From positions 1-64,000 of the forward strand of contig NZ_BMHD01000003.1 in the NCBI RefSeq assembly GCF_014640535.1: a stretch of DNA of 64,000 nucleotides, read 5' to 3'. Source of the DNA: Cnuibacter physcomitrellae. GTDB taxonomy: Bacteria > Actinomycetota > Actinomycetes > Actinomycetales > Microbacteriaceae. The stretch's first letter is position 1, and the number at the start of each line of letters is the position of its first letter. The notes under the pieces were generated by a model. It was given only the letters and a program-made list of their open reading frames with translations, searched no databases and was not told where the DNA came from. Shown here piece after piece: positions 31,185 to 39,749 of this stretch. A program made the position numbers and the translations under genes.

Positions 31185-32027
31185 TCAGCGCTCCCGCTCG
31201 GCGACGTCGACGGGGTCGAGCTCGGGTCGAGCTCGCAGGTAGCGGACGGCGTGCCGGAAGGAGCGACCCGACCAGGCGACGTCGGCGGAGATCTCGACCA
31301 CGATCGGCTTGACGAGCGTGAGGTCGACGAGCTCGCGGCCGCTGTTGCCGAATCGGTCCAGGGCGCCGGGCTTGATCTGTGCCGGCCAGGGATGCCCCTC
31401 CCCCACCGCTGGCCGTAGCAAGCGGCCGAGGGCACGAGCCGGGGCCGCGCGCAGCGGCGTGCTGCGGCCCACGATGCGCAGCTCTCCCTCGACGGGCAGG
31501 CCGACGATGATCTCCTGGGGCTGATGGGCGGGGCCGATGACGGCGGCGCAGACGACGTCGAGGGTGTCGCGGTGCTTGACCTTCACCCACTGCCGTACTC
31601 CCCCGCTGTACCGGTCGCCGGCACCCTTGACGACGAGCCCCTCGATCCCCGCCGTGTGCAGCTGCTCGAACCATGTCACGGCCTCGTCGTAGTCGGTGGT
31701 GGCGGGCGAGAGGTTCAGGGGCGGGGTCCAGTCCCGGGCGAGCTGCTCGAGGAGGGCCCGGCGATCGCGCAGCGGTAGCGACCGCGCATCCTGGCCGTCG
31801 ACGGCGAGGAGGTCGAACGCGGCATAGGACGCCGGCCGCTGGTGGGCGAGGCGCTGCACCGCGGCGGGGCTGGTGGTGAGCCGCATCTGCAGCGCGTCAA
31901 AGTCCAGCCGGTCCACGGCCCACACGACCGCTTCACCGTCGACCCTGTCCGCCGCACCACCGTCAGCACCCGAAACCGTCGTCTCTGCAAGGCGGCCGAC
32001 CTGTCCACACGTCTCGATAGACGATCG
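31185..32027 (-). pseudogene. ATP-dependent DNA ligase, 5'-truncated
   Basis: Residual nucleotidyltransferase motifs are VDGEAVVW, YAAFDLLAVDG, EGLVVKG and QWVKVKHRDTLDVV, followed by an OB-fold (about the last 100 residues, ending LRARPELDPVDVAERER). The open frame begins at 32027 without the N-terminal KxDG catalytic lysine region or a good start codon; the first ATG-type start (GTG 31925) is inside motif III. It is thus a remnant, convergent with the SRAP gene. Intact relatives act in bacterial end joining or repair. Confidence 0.78.
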
Positions 32028-32150
32028 CTATCCGAAGTGTTTCGCGCACTCCCGGAGGCAGCGGAGTCCCGCGGTTCGAGTCCTCTCAGAAGACCCTCCC
32101 GTTGAGCACTTCGGTGAGGGGGCGCCGACCGGCATAGTAGGGGAGCGGCT

Positions 32151-32981
32151 CTATGGCGACTCGTTCTGACCGTTTGGATTTTCCCGGCTCCTGCGTCTCA
32201 ATCGGACGTTAAGGAATCGATTGATGCCGCCGCTTGAGAAGACGATGTCAGCGGAGTCCCCCAGGAACTCGAGGCTTCTCAGGACCAGATGTGGCTCGCA
32301 GTCCTGAGAGGTCATCAAACGCATGTACTCCTGGAGTATCTGGCTGTCCAACCGTCCGCAGTAGGCCTCGACGGCCGCGCTTCCGCCCAGCCAACCCCAG
32401 CAGTCCACGTCGAAAGGCGCGAACGAGTCGAGGAGCCCGATCCTGCGGACCAGTGCGCTCAATGCTCGGCGGGTCCTCACACGGCCTTCATGGGAAGGTG
32501 GCCGCTCCATGGTCGGAGCTGCGGCCACAGTGGACTGCAGATAGTCGGCCAGCGCTGCCGTGTCAGCACCCTCGATGAGTATTCGTCCTGTCGAACGATC
32601 ATCTCTGTAGTCGAATCGCACGACATCGGGGGAGAGGACCGCCACCTGTGCCCCGGGGATCCCGACTGAACCTCCTTCGTCGGAGAAGGGCAGAGCCGCC
32701 TCGACCCATTCAAGAATCGAGGTGCTCGGGCTGAGTCGTATTGTCAGGCTGCTGGGCGCCGGCAGGAGTTGGAGGATTGCCAGCTCCCCTCCTGGGGTCT
32801 CAGTGAGGTGTCTCAGGAAGCGGACCTGTTCGAAAAAGCACCCCTCCAGATCCCTTTGAGCTGTCGAAGCTTCGGGAATAACGGGCTCGTCGGCATGGAC
32901 GATGTGCTGGGCAGCCGAGAGTGGCGTCCTCGTTGCTTCTGAGAAGAGGCGGTGGCGGCGTGTTGCACGCGAGGTAGGCAT
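32151..32981 (-). CDS. Hypothetical protein, 276 residues
   Basis: A soluble mixed alpha/beta protein without signal or membrane segments. Notable stretches: LEGCFFEQVRFLRHLTE, VVRFDYRDDRSTGRILIEG, DVDCWGWLGGSAAVEAYCG, VFSSGGINRFLNVRLRRR. I recognise no family. Codon use is less GC-biased than that of the metal genes. It could be an immunity or defence-associated gene given its position beside a nuclease-like gene and the restriction system, but nothing in the sequence proves it. Confidence 0.6.
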   Translation of the reverse strand: MPTSRATRRHRLFSEATRTPLSAAQHIVHADEPVIPEASTAQRDLEGCFFEQVRFLRHLTETPGGELAILQLLPAPSSLTIRLSPSTSILEWVEAALPFSDEGGSVGIPGAQVAVLSPDVVRFDYRDDRSTGRILIEGADTAALADYLQSTVAAAPTMERPPSHEGRVRTRRALSALVRRIGLLDSFAPFDVDCWGWLGGSAAVEAYCGRLDSQILQEYMRLMTSQDCEPHLVLRSLEFLGDSADIVFSSGGINRFLNVRLRRRSRENPNGQNESP

Positions 32982-33174
32982 GGACTCTCCCGACCGGCCG
33001 GTCCCGGAGAAAGTCAGTGCTCAAGAGCATGCGATCGTGTCGAACCTGAGAGCCGAGCTCCGCTCCGCTTAGTGCAGCCGACCGGGGATGCGCGGATGGT
33101 GAGGTTGTCCCGCCGTCCAATATAGCCAACGCGTCATCAGAGCTGCCGGAGATCCTCGAGGACGGCGGGTCCGT

Positions 33175-33564
33175 GTGTCGATCAACGATGGGCACAACAC
33201 CCTTCCGTCATTCCAGTTCGCGGTCGCCACCGTTCCAGCGTTTGGCGGCCCCGTGGAGGCTTCTGTGGCTGCTGTGCCTCGTCCGGCGAAGCTCGCGTTT
33301 GTGGTTCTGGCCCTCGTGGCAGAGCCAGCAGGAGCAGATGTTCACGCCATCGAACCGCCATTCCCAACGGCATATGGCTGGACCACCCAAGCGGTCGTCG
33401 ACGCGATCGCGCGGGGGAAGATCGCAGGCGCGATCGACGTGATTGTGAACGGCGATAGCGCGCACGCTGCCATGGGCGATAAGAACGCGTACTGGCTGAT
33501 GGGCGTCGGTGCGAGACATAGAGACTCCGAGGGTCGAACGCGCCGACCCGCTGCCCCTCGGTGA
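33175..33564 (+). CDS. Doubtful hypothetical protein in a 680-bp gap
   Basis: GTG 33175 opens 129 codons: FVVLALVAEPAGADVHAIEP, TAYGWTTQAVVDAIARGKIA, then a His/Arg-rich end. There is no signal or family. The remaining parts of 32982-33662 show nothing else I can support. The antisense frame at 33208-33519 is equally open, so coding is uncertain. Confidence 0.3.
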   Translation: MSINDGHNTLPSFQFAVATVPAFGGPVEASVAAVPRPAKLAFVVLALVAEPAGADVHAIEPPFPTAYGWTTQAVVDAIARGKIAGAIDVIVNGDSAHAAMGDKNAYWLMGVGARHRDSEGRTRRPAAPR

Positions 33565-33662
33565 GGGCGAGCCGGCGCTACGGCTTTCGGAGCTTCGACA
33601 TGGCTGTCACATTCCAATATTTGCAGGAGACTGCGCAACCGGGGAAACTCAGCGGTCCCTGA

Positions 33663-34112
33663 CTATGCCTGCAGCTCGACCGACCCGTCAGCGGCCACCC
33701 AGAACACCTGAACACCGATCATGCGGAGAGCTACGGCGATCCGGGTTACCTCGGATCGGTGTAGCACGTTGGAAGGCAGTGCGATCGCGGCCGCCGCGTG
33801 GGCGCTGGACACGACTTGCATGGCTCGCACGACTGCCACGGAAACGTGCGTGCGCACCTGGTTACGGTTGAAGGCAAGCCCATGCCTGCGGGATCCAACC
33901 CGGGAGCTTCCTTCCCCCTTGGCCTCTACGAGAAGCTTCTCCATGCCGCGCACGGCCACGATGTCATCGCCGTGCTGATGGCTGAGTGCGAACGATTCGA
34001 TCGTCCAACCGCCCGCCTTGAGGTGAGCCATCACTGATCGCACAACGTCATCCTCGGAGAGCAGGCCAGCCGCCACCGCCGACTGAGAATGGTCTGCAGG
34101 ATCCTTCACCAA
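33663..34112 (-). CDS. Small protein with PD-(D/E)xK nuclease-like motif
   Basis: A 149-residue protein: an N-terminal helix (SEDDVVRSVMAHLKAGGW), then HGDDIVAVRGMEKLLVEAKG, which has the Asp50 ... Glu63-x-Lys65 pattern of restriction-endonuclease-like folds, followed by helices and a final strand pair (GVQVFWVAADGSVEL). The layout resembles minimal Mrr/VRR-type nuclease domains. It may act as a restriction or repair nuclease. It lies next to a restriction-modification system but on the other strand. Confidence 0.62.
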   Translation of the reverse strand: MVKDPADHSQSAVAAGLLSEDDVVRSVMAHLKAGGWTIESFALSHQHGDDIVAVRGMEKLLVEAKGEGSSRVGSRRHGLAFNRNQVRTHVSVAVVRAMQVVSSAHAAAAIALPSNVLHRSEVTRIAVALRMIGVQVFWVAADGSVELQA

Positions 34113-34165
34113 AGAAAGCTACCTCCCCCCTCCTCCACAGGACCATTGCCCTTCTGAACCGACAA

Positions 34166-34855
34166 CTACATCGTCTTGTCCCACTTTGCAGGCGGCGTCC
34201 CGAAGGCGCGGCGACTAGTCCGGATGGTGACCTCCGACATCGCGAGGTTCGCTCCGCCACCAATCACGGTCCCGATCCCGAACGGTATGACCCTTCCCAG
34301 GACCAGGATCCCCTGCTTCGTGCCGTACTTGGTGATGAAGTTTCGTCCAAGTATCCGGTTGATCTGGAGCAGTTTGGACGCCGGTATCTGAGCGACGATG
34401 TTCTTCGCCCAATGCTGGCCTGTGCGCTCCGCTACCCGCGAGATGGTCTCTGTGGTGCCGCCCCCGAGCAGGATGCCCATCACAAGAGTTCTGCGCCGTT
34501 CAAGCTCTTGGATTGGGACTCCATGAATCTCCGCAAGAGAGAGCGCGAAGACGGCCGTCATCTCCAGTGTGGTGAACACTTCGCCCCCAGATACGACTAG
34601 CGCAGCACCGGTTCCAACGGCTGGCAGCGCCGCCACGCCGCCTACGGCGGCGCCGCTCCCAGCGAGCGCGGCTCGATACATGCGCTCAAGCGTCTTGATC
34701 ACCTCTGCTGGTGTTGCATCGGGCCGACGCTGGCGAGCACGGGCGATGAAGTTCTCTATCGCTGGCTGTTGGATGCGGAGTGCCGCGTCTAGAGCGCGGA
34801 TAGCGAGGTTGCTGGGCTCGTATGTACCGGCAGCTTCGCCTTGAGAATAAGCCAT
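34166..34855 (-). CDS. EcsC-like hypothetical membrane-associated protein
   Basis: A 229-residue protein with an N-terminal helical region (ALRIQQPAIENFIARARQRR), Gly/Ala-rich segments AALAGSGAAVGGVAALPAVG and GFGIGTVIGGGANLAMSEV, and a basic C-terminus. The paired small-residue segments around helices recall EcsC-family proteins. Function is unknown. No signal peptide. It faces the restriction operon across about 145 bp. Confidence 0.55.
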   Translation of the reverse strand: MAYSQGEAAGTYEPSNLAIRALDAALRIQQPAIENFIARARQRRPDATPAEVIKTLERMYRAALAGSGAAVGGVAALPAVGTGAALVVSGGEVFTTLEMTAVFALSLAEIHGVPIQELERRRTLVMGILLGGGTTETISRVAERTGQHWAKNIVAQIPASKLLQINRILGRNFITKYGTKQGILVLGRVIPFGIGTVIGGGANLAMSEVTIRTSRRAFGTPPAKWDKTM

Positions 34856-35000
34856 GGCGACACGCTAGTCCGCCGATCCAAACGCGTGACGGACCCAGGT
34901 CAGAGCTGATCGGCGTGGTCTGCGCCACTAGGCCCCGCGACACGGGATCTGTGCTGCAGCGGTGCCGCGATGTCGGTGGTGTAGCCAATAGTGTGGTGAC

Positions 35001-36665
35001 GTGCTGTCCGACTCACCTGACCTCGAAGAGGGCATCGACTCTGCGTCGGCGCGGAAGGCACGCGGGGCGTTCTTCACCCCTTCTGGCATCACCGAGCACA
35101 TCGTCGCGTGGGCCATCCGAGGTGCCGGCGATCATGTCCTTGAACCGAGCACCGGCGAGGCTGCCTTCCTCACCGCCGCCGTTAAGCGTCTGACCAGTCT
35201 GGGCACCGCCACGCCCGTCGTTCATGGCGTCGAGATACATCCGCCGAGCGCCCTAGCCGCCGAGAAGGTGGTTCAGGATGCCGGGGGTCGCGGGGAGATC
35301 GCAGTCCAAGACTTCTTCCTCGTCGATGCTGTCCCGGAATTCGACGCCATCATCGGCAATCCTCCGTTCATCCGCTATCAGGAGTGGACCGGAGCGCAAC
35401 GCGATCGGGCCCGGTTTGCCGCGCTGCAGCAGGGCGTGGCGCTGACCGGGCTTTCCTCCAGCTGGGCGGCCTTCGTGGTCCATTCCGCAGGCTTTCTCAA
35501 GCCCGGTGGTCGGCTTGGGTTGGTCCTGCCCGCCGAGCTGCTGAGCGTGAACTATGCCGCGCCCGTACGCCGGTTCCTCCTTGAGAGATTCGCCAGCGTT
35601 GAGCTCGTCGTGTTCGACGAGCAGGTCTTTCCCGACGCCGAGGCCGACACCGTCCTGGTCAAGGCCGACGGCTGGGGACAGGCGCCGTCCGGCCGCGCGT
35701 CCCTGCGTCAGACACGGAACGCCGCCACGCTCGACTCCCTAGAAGCGGGAACGACGTGGGCGCCGATCAGCACTGCTGACCGTTGGACCCCCTTGGCTCT
35801 CTCCGACACGACCGAATCGGCGCTTCGCCGACTCAGCGCACAGGCCTTCGTCCCCCTGTCGAGCTACGGGGATGTGTCCCTCGGCGCCGTGACCGGCGGA
35901 AACCGCTTCTTCGCGCTGTCACCGTCTCGTGTGCGTGAACTCGGCATTCCGCGACGTGACCTCCTGCGCATCAGCCCCCCAGGCAGTGGGCACCTTCGTG
36001 GACTGGCGCTGACCGACAGCGCCATGACCAGGCTCGGACAGGCAGGCCAAGCCACCTGGCTGCTCTACCCGAGTAACCATCCGGCCGAAGCCACGAAGCG
36101 GTACATCGAGCTCGGCCACGCGACCGGTGTCGACACTGCCTACAAGTGCAGGGTACGAATCCCCTGGTGGAAGGTGCCGGTGCTAGCAGCCCCCGACCTT
36201 CTCTTGACCTACATGAACGCAGACACCGCGCGTCTGACCACCAACGCCGCCGGCGTACGGCACCTCAACAGCGTGCACGGCGTCTACATCAAGGCCGAGT
36301 ACCGGGACCTCGCCCGAAGCATCCTGCCGATCGCTTCCCTGAACTCCCTGACCCTTCTGTCCGCGGAAATGGTGGGTCGGTCGTACGGGGGCGGCATCCT
36401 CAAGATCGAGCCAAGAGAAGCAGACCGCTGGTGGATGCCCGCGATCGATCTTCTGGCGCGGCACCAGGAGGCGCTGATTGCCATCAAGCCGCGGGTCCAA
36501 CGGCTGCTGCAGTCCAAGCGGCTCGCCGCCGCCGTCGCGGCCGTGGACGACGTCCTCTTCGCGGGGGTCCTGGAGGGTCGAGAGCTGGATGGGTTGCGCG
36601 CGGACCATGCCGCGCTCTCAACCCGGCGGACCGTCCGCGGCCGCAGCAGCGGGCAGAACATCTGA
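35001..36665 (+). CDS. N6-adenine DNA methyltransferase of a type II restriction system
   Basis: A 554-residue methyltransferase. Motif X/I region: GAFFTPSGITEHIVAWAI and VLEPSTGEAAFL. Catalytic motif IV: IIGNPPFIRYQ (NPPF, residues 120-123), placing it with gamma-type Eco57I/TaqI-like adenine methylases. The C-terminal half (about 260-550) is a target-recognition region. It would protect host DNA against the partner nuclease. The nuclease ATG at 36665 overlaps its stop (TGATG), so they are translated together. Confidence 0.88.
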   Translation: MLSDSPDLEEGIDSASARKARGAFFTPSGITEHIVAWAIRGAGDHVLEPSTGEAAFLTAAVKRLTSLGTATPVVHGVEIHPPSALAAEKVVQDAGGRGEIAVQDFFLVDAVPEFDAIIGNPPFIRYQEWTGAQRDRARFAALQQGVALTGLSSSWAAFVVHSAGFLKPGGRLGLVLPAELLSVNYAAPVRRFLLERFASVELVVFDEQVFPDAEADTVLVKADGWGQAPSGRASLRQTRNAATLDSLEAGTTWAPISTADRWTPLALSDTTESALRRLSAQAFVPLSSYGDVSLGAVTGGNRFFALSPSRVRELGIPRRDLLRISPPGSGHLRGLALTDSAMTRLGQAGQATWLLYPSNHPAEATKRYIELGHATGVDTAYKCRVRIPWWKVPVLAAPDLLLTYMNADTARLTTNAAGVRHLNSVHGVYIKAEYRDLARSILPIASLNSLTLLSAEMVGRSYGGGILKIEPREADRWWMPAIDLLARHQEALIAIKPRVQRLLQSKRLAAAVAAVDDVLFAGVLEGRELDGLRADHAALSTRRTVRGRSSGQNI

Positions 36666-37570
36666 TGGCGGCCCGTGGGGACTCCTTCGAGCCTTTCGAC
36701 GAAACGCTCGCGTCAACCCCGCTGACAGACCCCTGGGTCCACGCACTCGGCGAATCGCCCGTCTACGCCCCGGACTACGCCGCCTTCGAGCGCCTCCTTG
36801 CTATTCCGCTCAGCTCAGACAAGGGCTGGCAATCCGGCGGTCTCGCCAACGGGGTCGACTCCTGGCTCGCACACGAGTTGCGCCGCGCGGGCTTCGGCGC
36901 GGACGAGGTCTGGCCCAGAGCATCACGTCCCAGAATCGTTCCCCGCGACATCGCCGCGCTGCTCGAACTACTGCCGAAGGATCTCTCCTCAGAGATACGA
37001 CGTCGCCTTACCGGAGGCGGTTTCGCGTCGATCGTCCCCACCGACGCACGAATCCTGGGACGGGCATACGAGAAGCAGGTCGACGTCGCCATCGCCCGCT
37101 GGGACCGCGGACCCGAGCTCATGCTCAGCACCAAGACCATGGTCTCGTCCTTCGGCAAGAACCTCGCGAACAGGTTCGAGGAGGCATATGGCGACGCCGG
37201 CAACCTCCGCGGCCGCTACCCGCTCGCTGCAGTCGGGTTCTTCTTCCTCCAGCGCTCAACGATCCTCGACGACGAACCGGATGCGTTCGAGAAGACCGTC
37301 GACATGATGAGGAAGCTCCGCGACCTCGGCGGCGCAAATGGGTACACCGCCACAGGGTTAGCCCTCGTAAATCACGCGACGGACGGCGCCGTTCGCATCG
37401 AACTCGAACGGATCCCGGCCGATGTGCGCCCGGAGCAATTCTTGATCAAGATGATCGAGCAGGTCCTCGCAGCGACTCCCGTGGCGCACCATGTCGATGT
37501 CCGGAGCAAGATGGAACGTCGCAATATCCCCGTCGCCGAGGAAGACAACGCGGATCCATCAGACCGGTAG
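36665..37570 (+). CDS. Type II restriction endonuclease (PD-(D/E)xK-like)
   Basis: A 301-residue protein directly coupled to the methyltransferase. The core ILGRAYEKQVDVAIARWDRG followed by ELMLSTKTM has an acidic pair and a terminal Lys (S-T-K157) in the order of a PD-(D/E)xK site, with Glu136 and Asp140 as possible metal ligands. FGKNLANRFEEAYGDAGNLRGR then matches the helix after the core in several restriction enzymes. Target sequence cannot be predicted. Gene order and overlap make this assignment fairly safe. Confidence 0.78.
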   Translation: MAARGDSFEPFDETLASTPLTDPWVHALGESPVYAPDYAAFERLLAIPLSSDKGWQSGGLANGVDSWLAHELRRAGFGADEVWPRASRPRIVPRDIAALLELLPKDLSSEIRRRLTGGGFASIVPTDARILGRAYEKQVDVAIARWDRGPELMLSTKTMVSSFGKNLANRFEEAYGDAGNLRGRYPLAAVGFFFLQRSTILDDEPDAFEKTVDMMRKLRDLGGANGYTATGLALVNHATDGAVRIELERIPADVRPEQFLIKMIEQVLAATPVAHHVDVRSKMERRNIPVAEEDNADPSDR

Positions 37571-37605
37571 AGACCGGCGCTGAGCCCGTTGATCGCTACG
37601 ATCCC

Positions 37606-38157
37606 TTACGGCGCAGGAGAGGGCGTTCCTGTTGGTTGCACCGAGCCGAGAACGACTTCCCAATTGAGCGTCAGGGCGAATACGCCTAAGGCGACTAGCA
37701 AGAGTATCCCGGTTCCAGAGCCATAGAAGATATTGAGCTTGCGGGTGGAGTTCATCTCCCTCCCAAACCACTTTTCGTGACTCGCCTCCGTGATCGCCGT
37801 CGACAGCCCCGCATCTATCCCATGCGCCTTCAGCGCATCCTCGATCGGCCCAGCGGCCTTTTGGGCGCCCCTGAGTAGCCGGTGATACCAGATGCCGTCG
37901 GCAAACCAGAAGAGTGCCCAGATAGACAGTCCCAGCACGGGAACGAAGACGCTTGGGTTAAACGTCCATGTCCCAACGTTGACTGACTTCGCATTCAGAT
38001 AGCCGAAAAACGTCGCACCGAGTGCGAAGGTGAGCGCCGTGATTGCTAATGACCTGATTCGCCAGCCGATGTCGTTGAAGTGCTGTTGTACTCCAACGAT
38101 GGTTTTCCAGATGTCAATGGACGTCGCGACATCAAATTCGTCAGCCTTGCGAGGCAT
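37606..38157 (-). CDS. Membrane protein paired with HAD hydrolase
   Basis: A 183-residue protein with helices at about 35-55 (LAITALTFALGATFFGYL), 70-90 (VFVPVLGLSIWALFWFADGI) and near the end (GILLLVALGVFALTL), with a cytoplasmic helical region (HRLLRGAQKAAGPIEDALKA) between. ATG 38157 overlaps the HAD gene by 17 bp. The pattern recalls membrane effector proteins in defence or nucleotide-signalling loci (for example SLATT-type), but I cannot assign a family. Confidence 0.6.
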   Translation of the reverse strand: MPRKADEFDVATSIDIWKTIVGVQQHFNDIGWRIRSLAITALTFALGATFFGYLNAKSVNVGTWTFNPSVFVPVLGLSIWALFWFADGIWYHRLLRGAQKAAGPIEDALKAHGIDAGLSTAITEASHEKWFGREMNSTRKLNIFYGSGTGILLLVALGVFALTLNWEVVLGSVQPTGTPSPAP

Positions 38158-39046
38158 CGCTTCTCCTAGTGGGCCGGAAGTCGAACATGCCCAGCAGCTC
38201 ATCAAACCCTCGTTCGAGCACCCAGGTAGCGGTCGGATTCACGCCGGGACGTTCATCCTGCTCTTTCCTCACCATCTCATCTGTCCAGTGGGACACGGAC
38301 TGGAGTAGCCCGTAGCGGGGATCCGCATGGTTCACTCCGTATTTTGCCCAGACATCATGGACTCCGACCCGCTGGGCCATCTCGATGTCTTTCATCAGGG
38401 TGTCGCCGACGTAGACAGTCTCCTCAGGGCTCACGCCGTAATCGGCGATGATCTGCGAAAGGACTTCTGAGGAGGGCTTAAGGACACCCCTCGCCACATG
38501 GCGGTGTTCTGTCACCTGAAGTTGGTATGAGTCGTCAGAGAACCGTCTCAACGCGCTCGGGTCGAGTCCGAGTGGGGCGTCGTGATCGGGGGAGGAATAG
38601 TACGCGTCGAGCAATCCATCGGTTTCAGTTCGGAGGATTCTCCACCGAGTCCAGAACTCGAGGGACTCCGTGTATGCAACGATCTTCGTCCCCGCCGTAC
38701 GAATGCTTTCCAACGACTCACGAACTCCCTCGCGAAGTCCCGTATGAACGAGACGAGCTGAGTTCTGCGCGTGAAGCGCAGGGTCGAAGTATTCGCGAGC
38801 CGTCATACCCTCTGGGACGGCCGGCCTGAGAACCTCCAACTCGTCGACAAGCCACGAGTACTCCGACGTTCCTCGCTTCTGATGGATTTGCCGAATCTCA
38901 GGAAGCAGCTCATGCTCGGCCAGCCCGGACTGCCCCGCGAGGCCACCGAGAAGCGCCCGAAACGACGCGTACCAGGGCTCGAACCAGTACCACAAGGTGT
39001 CATCAAGATCGACCACGAGAAGCCGAGCAGGTACAGGGTCCGCCAT
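38141..39046 (-). CDS. HAD-superfamily hydrolase
   Basis: A 301-residue phosphatase-type enzyme. Motif I LLVVDLDDTLWYW (nucleophile Asp and acid/base Asp), motif II VAYTES, Lys in GVLKPSSEVL, motif IV VYVGDTLMKDIEMA. A cap domain lies between motifs I and II. The substrate is unknown. ATG 39046 immediately precedes motif I; earlier in-frame codons lack homology. It is the first gene of a two-gene operon with the membrane protein. Confidence 0.82.
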   Translation of the reverse strand: MADPVPARLLVVDLDDTLWYWFEPWYASFRALLGGLAGQSGLAEHELLPEIRQIHQKRGTSEYSWLVDELEVLRPAVPEGMTAREYFDPALHAQNSARLVHTGLREGVRESLESIRTAGTKIVAYTESLEFWTRWRILRTETDGLLDAYYSSPDHDAPLGLDPSALRRFSDDSYQLQVTEHRHVARGVLKPSSEVLSQIIADYGVSPEETVYVGDTLMKDIEMAQRVGVHDVWAKYGVNHADPRYGLLQSVSHWTDEMVRKEQDERPGVNPTATWVLERGFDELLGMFDFRPTRRSDASQG

Positions 39047-39749
39047 GGAGCCCACCCTATTGGGAGCATCCGACAGCAGATGGCCTATCGCTGGAGTTCC
39101 ATTGCGAGCTGGGGCCAACAAGCCTGAACGCACCAGTCCGACGAAACGGTGTGGCGGGGCCAGCTGGCGGTTCAGACCGCCGACAACCTCGTTATGTCGA
39201 CGACGCTGGGTGGAGCGAAGCATGCGCGCTGACTCGCGACCCGATGGAGGCACCACTTGTTGCCCTTCTCTTAGGCAGCACGTCGTCGAAGTACCCCGAC
39301 GTGGTGCCCGTGATGACCTTCAGGTCACGTTCAATTTCGCCGCCCGCGTCAACGAACTTCACGGCCTGGAGCCGGTCGGGGGATGACCGTACCAGGACTG
39401 TCTCGCACGTCGACCGGCGCGGCACGAACGAATCCACGAACCGGCTGCTCCGGGCCCCCGAAAATTGACAGTCGGATCATGACGCACCGCCCCTCCGAGG
39501 GCAGTCAATGGTCACCGGGCCACCCGCAACGGCGCTCCGATATGTGCCGTCACGGGTTCCGCCCGGAACACGGAGGGGGCTCTCTGGCCTAGAGGGTGAG
39601 GCGAAGTCACAACGGTGACCGCTATCTCGACCGAAGAGGGCTGAGCTGGCGGGACGCGCTCTGCACCTTGAGCGAAGGCTCTACCGTCCTTGCCTGCCAA
39701 AGTAGAACACCCATAACCTAGGCCGAGTTTCATCAATTGGGGGAGCAAC
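39047..39749. other. 703-bp gap with no convincing gene
   Basis: The best candidate is a minus-strand frame at 39192-39437 (81 codons; VLVRSSPDRLQAVKFVDAGG), which has plausible strand patterns but no clear ribosome site. The end of the gap (about 39690-39749) is AT-richer and should hold the promoter of the AIPR gene; GGGGGAG lies just before its ATG. Confidence 0.4.

Noticed and set aside
32040-32095. tRNA-like 3' end with GGTTCGAGTCC
   Set aside because: The T-loop sequence is present, but the stem does not pair and no acceptor or anticodon arm can be built. It could be an old attachment-site scrap, but that is not supportable.
39173-39204. Fifth dif-like site around TTATGTCGACG
   Set aside because: The XerD arm has G for A at a conserved position, and the spacer to CGACAA is 5 bp instead of 6.
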